In this document: in pieces, positions 29,258 to 37,024 of the stretch
Layout of the letters: each line of letters begins with the position of its first letter
Numbering within the stretch: the first letter of the stretch is position 1
From: Carboxylicivirga agarovorans
GTDB lineage: Bacteria > Bacteroidota > Bacteroidia > Bacteroidales > Marinilabiliaceae
DNA length: 64,000 bases
Assembly (NCBI RefSeq): GCF_050589845.1
Contig: NZ_JBNGPA010000007.1
Coordinates: forward strand, 186,001-250,000
Direction: 5' to 3'
Position numbers and translations under genes: made by a program
The notes under the pieces: model-generated
Databases searched by the model: none
What the model was told of the DNA's origin: nothing
What the model saw: the letters and a program-made list of their open reading frames with translations, nothing else

Positions 29258-31168
29258 TTACTGTCTGTATGATGGATTGTTGGGAATTAACCCTAAGCTG
29301 CCCAGAAAATCAACCGCTGCTGCTTTAGGGTTGTAGCTTCGTCCCTCCTGTTCGCGTGAAGCCCTGACCGTTTCAACAAAAGGCGTCTTATTATCGATAT
29401 ACATCAGATAGTGAATGGTCAGTAATGCCAGCATGTCATTCTCATGCAACAAATATTGCTTCAAAACTGCTTCTGCATCCGCATCATTAAACTGATTATA
29501 AACCATCGCTGCTGCGGTGATCGCCACTGGCGGATAACTGTCTTTCATTGCTTGTTTCAGTTCTTTCTCCAAACCTTGTAATATTTCTTTGGATTGTGAA
29601 CGAAGTCCTACGGCTGCCCAATACCTTACAACCTGATTGGCATGTGACAAATTCTGAATTTGCCCAGCTGCTGTTTCCTTGTTTCTCACGCCTGCCAGCC
29701 AAACGCTTTCCATAATTTCATGAATAGCGTAATTATCACTCAAGCGATAGTCATATGGAGCCTGTGCCTTTGCAATAAGCTCCAGTTCATATTCGGGAAG
29801 CAACAGAACATCTCGCGAATTCAGCATTTCATTTTTAAGTATTTGCCTCATTTCATTTAACAGTTCCTGATGTGCCGGATCATTAGCAAGATTAGTCAGC
29901 TCCCACTTATCATTTTCAATATCATACAGGTATTCTGTTGCACGTGGTTCAAATAATCGCTTTTGTATGTCATTCAGCTTATTTTGAACTAAATCTTTGC
30001 GCATTTGCTGTTTGATTTCACTGATCTCCATATAACGAATATATCTCGCTTCAGGAATAAATGGCATAAAATTACGGGAATAAAGGTATTTACCATTGCT
30101 TACTGTTCTTACCATATCAATACCATTGTCGGCCCTGTCTGACGAAAGGACCACATGGCCTGTTTCACCTGAGCGCTTATCGCCTGCCAAAACACGACCT
30201 GTCATATGATCGGGAATTTCACCACCCGCCAAACTAATTACTGTTGGAGCCAGATCCTCAAAGCTTAGTAGCTCATCTGTTACAACACCGCCCGTGCCCC
30301 ATGGCGACAGGTGTTTATATTTCTCGGGGAACCAGGCAATAAAAGGCACTCGGTATCCCAGGTTAATGCCATTGGTTTTACCTCGTGGGATTCCTTCACC
30401 ATGATCTGCATAAAAGAAGATGATGGTATTCTCTTTTAGCCCATCTGCCTCCAATCGTTCCAGCAATGCACCAATCTTCTTATCAGTCAGCTTTAGTGAA
30501 TTATATACACGCGCAAACTGCTTTCGCATTTTTGGTGTATCCTTATAAAATGGTGGCATTTCAAAATCGTTCTCACCAATGCGCTCGTCCTCTGTCAACT
30601 TATTTAGTACCTGTTTCCTATACCAGCCATAGGTATGTGTCATGGTTCTTGACTGGTGTGAATCCATAAAATTAAATACTGCAAAAAAAGGTTGCCCCTC
30701 AGACCTGTTCCACCATCCCGCTGTATCTGCGCTCTCATGCCATGCCTCAGCGGTATAACCTTTCTCGTCGGCTACATTATAATCTGTTTTTTTATTATTA
30801 CTGGTGTAATAGCCCTGTTGCTGCAGATAATATGGAAACCCTTTCATGTAATCAGGAACAGTTATGGCACTGCGGTGGTTACCTGTTCCTGTCTTATACG
30901 TTTTCACTCCGGTTATGATGGCTGTGCGGCTTGGCGAACAAACAGTTCCTGTAGAAAATGCATTATTGAATCGAATACCCTCGGCAGCCAGTTGGTCAAT
31001 TACAGGTGTATTTGCACTGGCATTTCCGTAACAACCAATAAAATGCGGTGAGGTATCTTCGATTGTTATCCATAGAATATTAGGCTTTTCCATGGGCTTA
31101 TTCTGACAAGAACTTAAAAATATCAGAATTGCAACTATTGAACCTGATAGGTATTTTTTAAAAGGCAT
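29258..31168 (-). CDS. S1 family sulfatase with C-terminal HEAT-like domain, lipoprotein
   Basis: A 636-aa sulfatase, longer than the others. The lipobox is LSSC (Cys21). The first metal segment is TIEDTSPHFIGCYG, with E-D in place of D-D. The maturation motif CSPSR has Cys77 as the formylglycine site. NNKKTDYN stands where others have GKWHLG, and ADHGEGIPRGK is the second metal segment. These features resemble the S1_8 / heparan N-sulfatase-like branch. Residues about 510-625 form alpha-helical HEAT-like repeats (NQVVRYWAAVGLRSQ, YPPVAITAAAMVYNQF), as often fused in this branch. It heads a three-sulfatase run downstream of the GH2 gene at 31288, with a long hairpin in between. Confidence 0.9.
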   Translation of the reverse strand: MPFKKYLSGSIVAILIFLSSCQNKPMEKPNILWITIEDTSPHFIGCYGNASANTPVIDQLAAEGIRFNNAFSTGTVCSPSRTAIITGVKTYKTGTGNHRSAITVPDYMKGFPYYLQQQGYYTSNNKKTDYNVADEKGYTAEAWHESADTAGWWNRSEGQPFFAVFNFMDSHQSRTMTHTYGWYRKQVLNKLTEDERIGENDFEMPPFYKDTPKMRKQFARVYNSLKLTDKKIGALLERLEADGLKENTIIFFYADHGEGIPRGKTNGINLGYRVPFIAWFPEKYKHLSPWGTGGVVTDELLSFEDLAPTVISLAGGEIPDHMTGRVLAGDKRSGETGHVVLSSDRADNGIDMVRTVSNGKYLYSRNFMPFIPEARYIRYMEISEIKQQMRKDLVQNKLNDIQKRLFEPRATEYLYDIENDKWELTNLANDPAHQELLNEMRQILKNEMLNSRDVLLLPEYELELIAKAQAPYDYRLSDNYAIHEIMESVWLAGVRNKETAAGQIQNLSHANQVVRYWAAVGLRSQSKEILQGLEKELKQAMKDSYPPVAITAAAMVYNQFNDADAEAVLKQYLLHENDMLALLTIHYLMYIDNKTPFVETVRASREQEGRSYNPKAAAVDFLGSLGLIPNNPSYRQ

Positions 31169-31193
31169 GTATTATTGTTTTGGGTTAATGTAA

Positions 31194-31233
31194 AAGTATA
31201 AATAACCATAAAGCAATATGGCTATTTATACTT
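31194..31233 (-). terminator. Long hairpin between GH2 and sulfatase genes
   Basis: Arms 31194-31210 and 31217-31233 pair over 17 bp with one mismatch around a 6-nt loop. On the minus strand they are followed by CTTTTACATT. It lies 54 bp past the GH2 stop codon and 25 bp before the next start codon, so it could terminate or only partly stop transcription. Confidence 0.65.
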
Positions 31234-31287
31234 AATACAAATCTAAACCTATGAAAAGTACAGTATCTCTACTATTATAAATCCCTG

Positions 31288-34200
31288 TTAATAAATGGGT
31301 GACAGTCGATAGGTAAAGCTATAATCCTCACTCTTCAACCTGTATTCTTTCCTTGGAAAAGCATTATCCATCCAACTGGTTGTACCTCCAATACCCATTT
31401 GCTTATGATCAACGTTCAGAAACACTTCAGCATGCTTATTTAATTCAAATGAATATTCAGCACGGTGCATTTCATCCTTTGGATAATGACTGGCACCGAA
31501 GCCTAAAACAGGATCACCTGATATCTTAAGACCTTTGCCACAGTTGTTTGTCATGCTCAACCATCGTGTATTGCTACGATAACCATTTTCCTGCGGGCTA
31601 GAGTATTCAACCCAAAGATCATCCACGGTTGATGTATATAATCCAATTAATTCATCATTTCGGTCATTATATGTTGGGCCTTCTGTTCCAAACCACTTCA
31701 CGTTATCATAACCTGCAGCCAAGACCAGCTCTGTCCCCTGACGTATCATCATCGGTAACTTTTTATCTCCCGCAGTGTAATAACAAATTATATCCACTTC
31801 TCCATTTCCATAAACCGTGTAGGTTTGGGTATAGTCAGCTTCAATGACCGGCAGATACCCTTTGGCTCTTATTACAATCGTATTTCCCTGCTCTTTCTCA
31901 GTGAACTCAGTTATTAACCAGGTGTTAGCCTGTTCCCAGGTATAAAGTTTTGGCACCTTTGGTGATGCACCTTTGATTCCACCAAGATCGTTATCGGTTA
32001 GAGCCCTCCAGAAATCAGGATTGGCACCCTGCTTAATTACCTGTTCTTCTCCAATGTAGTATTTCTCCAATCTACCTGTTAATTTATCAAATACAATGGA
32101 GAACTCATCACCCCATACAAACACTTTACGCCCATTCACACGCATCTTAGGCTTTGCAGCTGATTGAACGTCAGCTAAACTCATCAACTGATTGTCAGTT
32201 AACTCAAACTGATCCCATGCCAGCAAGTGATCTGCTGCGGCATAGTACGAAGCATTCTTTGAGGTAAACTTAAAGTTAATGTGGTACTCAGAGCCTTGTT
32301 TTGGAATGAAATTAACCAATTCTAATGTGAACTGCTTACTGCTGCGAGGGGCAATATCCAGATCATTTATGGCACCGCTTTTAACAACTTTACCATTTTC
32401 AAGCAACTCCCATTTCCCGGTTACCAGCTCCTCAGCATTTGTGAAATCGTACCAGTTGGTAATCTTATAGCTGTTATTCTTTATATCTATAGCTTCAACA
32501 TGAATATTACGGTAATGGTATTTAATGGCATTTAAACCTGGATGAGGCGTCCAGTCAGCTGCCAATAATCCGTTCATACAGAAGGTTTCATCATGATAAA
32601 TACCTCGTGATGTTTCCCACCAGCCTCCATAGGCATAAAAATGATCAGCTTGAGATGTTGCCTGGTAGTTGGCAGGTACTGCTTGTTTTAAACCCTGATC
32701 CATCCAATCCCAGACAAAGGCTCCCTGAAAATTATTATCAGCATAAATCTGATCCCAGTATTCTTTCAGGTTACCGTTACTGTTACCCATGGCATGTGTA
32801 TACTCACACAAAATAAATGGCATATCAGCATGTTTCTTTATTACCTGGGCACAACGCTCCGGTGTTCCGTACATTAATGAGAAGATATCAGCGGTATTAT
32901 AGCCATGCGCAGTGGTCCCTTCGTAATGGAAGGGGCGGGACGGGTCTGCTTTCTGTACCCATTTATAGACATACTCCACATTTGGTCCGTCACCACTTTC
33001 GTTACCAAACGACCAAATAACAACAGATGGATGATTACGGTCGCGATAAACCATACGTTGTACACGGTCCAGGTGCGCTTCTCTCCATTCAGGATCATTG
33101 GATAACCTGTTTTTCTTATTGTTATTAAATCCGTGTGTTTCAATATTTCCTTCGTCAATCACATAGATACCATGTTCATCGCACAGGTCGTACCACTCAG
33201 GTACGTTCGGATAATGACTTGTTCGTACAGCATTAATGTTATTTTGCTTCATCAAAACAATGTCACGCAACATGTCTTCAGTTGTTACATAATGCCCTGT
33301 TTCCGGTGAATGTTCATGACGATTCACACCTTTAAACAATACTTGTACTCCGTTCACCAATAGTTTCCCACTCTTGATCTCAATGCTTCGGAATCCCACT
33401 TTCTGCGGAATCACCTCTAATACATTGTTATTCTTATCTTTTAAAGTGATTAACAGGTCATATAAATCCGGAGATTCTGCATTCCAGGCTTTAATATCGC
33501 TAAGAGTTATTTCTTCTGTCACAAATGCAGTTAGTCCTCTACCGGCATCCACAGCAATATCTTTTTTAATTAATTCCTTGCCTTCTTTATTCAACAATCG
33601 ATATTCAATTGCAACGGTTTCATCCGAAGTAGAAATAAGTTCACCCTTTAATTGCATGATACCGTTTGTATATGTCTTATCAAGTGTTGAAGTGATGCTA
33701 AAATCACGGATATGAGTGGATGGTGTTGACCACAAATACACATCACGAAAAATACCGCTCAATCGCCAAAAATCCTGATCTTCAAGATAGGAACCATCAC
33801 TCCAGCGGTATACTTCTACCGCCAGTTGGTTTTCACCTGCCTTCAGATAAGAGCTAATATTAAACTCACCAGGCGTGCGACTTCCCTGGCTATATCCTAC
33901 TTTCTTTCCATTCACCCACACATAAAAAGCAGATTGTACACCATCAAAATTGATGTATACCTGTCGACCATCCCAGTTGGCAGGTAAAGTAAAGGACCGA
34001 CGGTATGATCCCACAGGATTCCATTCCCTGGGTGCTTCCAGGTTCTCTTTATCAAATGGATATTCTATATTAGTATATATAGGTACTCCATGACCTTCCA
34101 GCTCCCAATTGGAAGGTACCGGAATGGTTGCCCATTCAGCATCATTGTAGTTTGTTTTATAAAAATCAGCAGGACGGGAAGCCGGATTCTTTGACCAATG

Positions 34201-34413
34201 AAACTTCCATTGGCCATTCAGGCACTGGTGATAGGCCGATTGCTTTTTATCAAAACTTAATGCCTCTTGCTCTGAGCCATATACCATCATGGTTGCATGT
34301 GGTTTCTCGCGGTTTAGTTGTAATACCTTCACATTGTCCCAGTCTGCTTTTTTTGCAGAAAAAGCACCAATACTCGTAAGTAATAACAGGTGCGCAATGA
34401 TTATCTTCTTCAT
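31288..34413 (-). CDS. GH2 beta-galactosidase (LacZ-like, full length)
   Basis: A 1041-aa exported LacZ-type enzyme expected to cleave terminal beta-D-galactose. The signal peptide covers residues 1-19 (ending GAFSA). Then come the sugar-binding jelly roll (WATIPVPSNWELEGHG, SYRRSFTLP), an Ig-like domain, the TIM barrel with GVNRHEHSP and RTSHYPN, the acid/base in WSFGNES (Glu472) and the nucleophile in ILCEYTHAMGN (Glu537). The last 270 residues are the Bgal small-chain domain (LTDNDLGG onward). All catalytic residues are present. It is preceded by a 19-bp motif (34515-34533) repeated upstream of the next gene. Family confidence is high; the natural substrate may be a modified galactoside. 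Confidence 0.95.
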   Translation of the reverse strand: MKKIIIAHLLLLTSIGAFSAKKADWDNVKVLQLNREKPHATMMVYGSEQEALSFDKKQSAYHQCLNGQWKFHWSKNPASRPADFYKTNYNDAEWATIPVPSNWELEGHGVPIYTNIEYPFDKENLEAPREWNPVGSYRRSFTLPANWDGRQVYINFDGVQSAFYVWVNGKKVGYSQGSRTPGEFNISSYLKAGENQLAVEVYRWSDGSYLEDQDFWRLSGIFRDVYLWSTPSTHIRDFSITSTLDKTYTNGIMQLKGELISTSDETVAIEYRLLNKEGKELIKKDIAVDAGRGLTAFVTEEITLSDIKAWNAESPDLYDLLITLKDKNNNVLEVIPQKVGFRSIEIKSGKLLVNGVQVLFKGVNRHEHSPETGHYVTTEDMLRDIVLMKQNNINAVRTSHYPNVPEWYDLCDEHGIYVIDEGNIETHGFNNNKKNRLSNDPEWREAHLDRVQRMVYRDRNHPSVVIWSFGNESGDGPNVEYVYKWVQKADPSRPFHYEGTTAHGYNTADIFSLMYGTPERCAQVIKKHADMPFILCEYTHAMGNSNGNLKEYWDQIYADNNFQGAFVWDWMDQGLKQAVPANYQATSQADHFYAYGGWWETSRGIYHDETFCMNGLLAADWTPHPGLNAIKYHYRNIHVEAIDIKNNSYKITNWYDFTNAEELVTGKWELLENGKVVKSGAINDLDIAPRSSKQFTLELVNFIPKQGSEYHINFKFTSKNASYYAAADHLLAWDQFELTDNQLMSLADVQSAAKPKMRVNGRKVFVWGDEFSIVFDKLTGRLEKYYIGEEQVIKQGANPDFWRALTDNDLGGIKGASPKVPKLYTWEQANTWLITEFTEKEQGNTIVIRAKGYLPVIEADYTQTYTVYGNGEVDIICYYTAGDKKLPMMIRQGTELVLAAGYDNVKWFGTEGPTYNDRNDELIGLYTSTVDDLWVEYSSPQENGYRSNTRWLSMTNNCGKGLKISGDPVLGFGASHYPKDEMHRAEYSFELNKHAEVFLNVDHKQMGIGGTTSWMDNAFPRKEYRLKSEDYSFTYRLSPIY

Positions 34414-34514
34414 TTATATTTCTATTAATGTTTCTTTAAATATTTAAGAGCATAATGCTTACTTCATCCTGAATGGCAAGGTGCAGCTTTAATCTTAAAT
34501 ATAATGACCTATTT

Positions 34515-34533
34515 TATTCAAAGAATAGCACAT
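34515..34533 (-). repeat. 19-bp repeated upstream motif, copy 1
   Basis: Plus-strand TATTCAAAGAATAGCACAT, about 100 bp before the GH2 start codon. It differs by one base from the copy at 34927-34945. Its minus strand contains TATTCTTTG, close to a Bacteroidota -7 element but with a 3-base spacer. Confidence 0.5.
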
Positions 34534-34629
34534 TTTTGCTCAATTCGCTTAAACTGTAATTTCAATTTAGGGTATAAAAACATTCACCAGGCAACACATT
34601 CCACCTGATTTAATGCCAATTACAAAATT

Positions 34630-34857
34630 CTAAAATACCAGTTTAAGGGTGTTGACCTTACCAAAAAGTCTCTTGATGACAACAAATAACTCCTCAGTCT
34701 CCGGAAGTCCAGTTATGCATTCATTACACGGATAATCTTGACTGTATACACACTCCCCTTTATAGGTAAATACACTAATCTCTTCCACCTTATCCGATTC
34801 ATGAATAATCAGATTTCCGTCATCCAACTTCACCCATATCAACTCATTTTCTTTCAT
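34630..34857 (-). CDS. Small hypothetical protein resembling a free T9SS C-terminal-like domain
   Basis: A 75-aa protein with no signal peptide or membrane segment. The spacing of motifs (DGNLIIHESD, then ISVFTYKGECVYSQ, then ITGLPETEELFVVIK, then TLKLVF) resembles the Por/T9SS C-terminal sorting domain seen at the end of the 37025 protein (IIFDLTGKKVMEQS, GVYVLLMEG, KLIII), but here it stands alone. Three cysteines (two in YPCNEC) are present. It lies between the GH2 gene and a sulfatase gene, with its own copy of the 19-bp motif upstream. Function is unknown; it might be a remnant or a small regulatory or chaperone-like protein. Confidence 0.55.
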   Translation of the reverse strand: MKENELIWVKLDDGNLIIHESDKVEEISVFTYKGECVYSQDYPCNECITGLPETEELFVVIKRLFGKVNTLKLVF

Positions 34858-34926
34858 GTCCTAAACGTTAAGTTCAAACTTAATAACGCAAATTGCTCAA
34901 AACAAAAAGAAAACAGGTGCCCTTAT

Positions 34927-34945
34927 TATTCAAATAATAGCACAT
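34927..34945 (-). repeat. 19-bp repeated upstream motif, copy 2
   Basis: Matches the copy at 34515-34533 at 18 of 19 bases and in the same orientation, about 70 bp before the start of the 75-aa gene. It may mark a shared promoter or operator. Confidence 0.5.
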
Positions 34946-35134
34946 ATACGTTCTCTACTGATTTAAAACATGACGAAAAAGCTACGAAACATATAGTCAC
35001 ACCCAATACACACCGCTAGTATTGTGCACCTTACACCATAACAACACAAGAAACATACCCATCAAATACCTCAAAACTTTCTGTCTGCAGCTCAATTGCT
35101 TTGAACCTCAACAAAATAACATGTTTATACATCT

Positions 35135-36766
35135 TTATTGATTAGAGGTAATCAGATTCTTCACCTGAGTTCTAAGGTTAAAAAGGTGATTCTCAAATGA
35201 TGTATCAGCAGCAACATTGTACCATTCGTTGGGATCATTTTTGAGGTCATATAGCTCCTCTTGCCCATGTGGATACATAATATATCTGAAGTCATGTGTT
35301 CGATAAGAAAATGTCTGCGCCTCAAGGCTGTAGTCCACAATATCGGTAGCAATAGCTGTAAGTGCACCTTCAGGTCCTTCCCAATCTTCAGAAGAAGCAC
35401 TTTCGATCAAAGGCAATAAGCTATACCCACCCAATGGCAACCCGTTTACATCCTTTGTATTATTTTCCCCAAGTTTGCACATATCGATAAGGCTTGGATA
35501 AATATCTACCAGAGAAACGGGTTGTTGAAGCTCTGTCCCTGCATTATGACCAGGCACTTTAAATACAAGTGGTATCCGTGTGCTGTTTTCCCATGGAGAA
35601 TTTTTAAACAAGTATTGTTTTTGCCCCATCTGCCAACCATGGTCACTGGTTAGAATAACAATGGTATTATCTGCAAACCGGCTTTTGCCCAAAGCATCCA
35701 ACACAATGCCTACCTGTTCGTCTACAAAAGCAACACAGGCCAGGTAAGCTTGTAAAAAGTGCTTTAATCCCTCCTGCTCATCCCCGTAGGATTCAGTCAG
35801 CAGCTTTGAATACATCTGCCCTTTTGAAGTGTTGGTATACCATCGGTCATCACTGCTCCGTTCAACCGGATAGTTGTCTTTGTAATAGGTATCACTGACA
35901 TCATCCTTTTTGATAATAGGTAATTGAATATCTTCGATGGGAAACATATCAAAAAAACGCCTGGGCGCATAAAGAGGAGTATGAGGACGAACAAAACCAA
36001 TACCCATAAAAAAAGGCTTAGTGTCTGTCTGTGCATCCATTTCCCTGATTCGTTTTGCTGCCCATCGGGCATGTAACTCATCGGGTACAAGGTCTCGATT
36101 TGTCTCATCAAAATAATTAAATACTTTACCACTTTTACCTGAATAAACCCATCCTGCCTTATCTCCTTTTACTTCATCATCAGAAAACCCTGGAATATCT
36201 GATAGGGGTGCAAATGACCCATCAATATCACCTATACTTCTGAAAGGCTGTGGAACAGAAGGGTGACCTACCTGCTTCTCACCATCATAAGCAAAGGGTC
36301 CGTAATTATTAATGTCAACTCCCCACTCATCCCAAAGATCTTTTATATTTGAGTGTAAAAGCTTGCCACTGCCCATCACATAATAGCCCTTTTCTGAAAA
36401 TTGCTCCATGATGGTTTTGTTATGCTTAAATAATTTCTGTGTTGTTTTTTTATCTAAGCCAAAATTTCTGGATTGATGGGGGTAAATGCCTGTAAACAAA
36501 CTATTGCGAGAAGGATTACATAAACCGATATTTGTTTGGGCATTGATAAAACGTACACCAGAAGCAGCCAGCTTATCAATATTTGGCGTGTAAGCCTGTG
36601 GATGGCCGCCAAATACCCCCTGATAGTCATTCAGATCATCGCATATTATCATTAATACATTAGGATGCTGCATTGCTTCAGGAGAGGTTGATCGTTTACA
36701 ACTGTTAAACAATAAGGTAAAAAAAATTAAAACCGATAATACCTTTTGAGAGCTATGCATATTCAA
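35135..36766 (-). CDS. S1 family sulfatase (iduronate-2-sulfatase-like, S1_7 type), lipoprotein
   Basis: Sulfatase of 543 aa with a lipobox at FNSC (Cys23). Key segments are IICDDLNDYQGVFGGHPQ, the maturation motif CNPSR with Cys83 as the formylglycine site, GSGKLLHSN, and TSDHGWQMGQKQYLFKNSPW. It is a close paralogue of the 40932-42467 sulfatase, sharing long stretches (HARWAAKRIREM-like, FVRPHTPLYAP-like and AYLACVAFVDEQ). It seems to be transcribed alone: upstream is the terminator at 36971-37003, and the next gene is about 277 bp away. The substrate ester is unknown. Confidence 0.92.
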   Translation of the reverse strand: MNMHSSQKVLSVLIFFTLLFNSCKRSTSPEAMQHPNVLMIICDDLNDYQGVFGGHPQAYTPNIDKLAASGVRFINAQTNIGLCNPSRNSLFTGIYPHQSRNFGLDKKTTQKLFKHNKTIMEQFSEKGYYVMGSGKLLHSNIKDLWDEWGVDINNYGPFAYDGEKQVGHPSVPQPFRSIGDIDGSFAPLSDIPGFSDDEVKGDKAGWVYSGKSGKVFNYFDETNRDLVPDELHARWAAKRIREMDAQTDTKPFFMGIGFVRPHTPLYAPRRFFDMFPIEDIQLPIIKKDDVSDTYYKDNYPVERSSDDRWYTNTSKGQMYSKLLTESYGDEQEGLKHFLQAYLACVAFVDEQVGIVLDALGKSRFADNTIVILTSDHGWQMGQKQYLFKNSPWENSTRIPLVFKVPGHNAGTELQQPVSLVDIYPSLIDMCKLGENNTKDVNGLPLGGYSLLPLIESASSEDWEGPEGALTAIATDIVDYSLEAQTFSYRTHDFRYIMYPHGQEELYDLKNDPNEWYNVAADTSFENHLFNLRTQVKNLITSNQ

Positions 36767-36970
36767 TGTTTATTTTGCGCTTTTTATGGAAACTAAAGTA
36801 ACAGTAAAGCATTTGAATGAACATGCAGATATTATCTGATAGTGGCTAATAATTATCTTCTTTATTTTCTTAATTAATCTCATCAAGTTCTGTGGAAATG
36901 AGACTTTAGAATTACATTAAAACTTAATTGTAACCATAAATTGCACTTAAGCATCCATAATAACGAATTG

Positions 36971-37003
36971 AAAAAAAGGGAATCCTAATGAATTCCCCCT
37001 TTG
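36971..37003 (-). terminator. Intrinsic terminator of the T9SS beta-helix gene
   Basis: On the minus strand an 11-bp stem (AAAGGGGGAAT with ATTCCC and T, two G-U pairs) runs straight into a T run. It lies 22 bp past the stop codon of the 37025 gene. Confidence 0.85.
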
Positions 37004-37024
37004 ATAATTGGTGTAGTACAGTAT

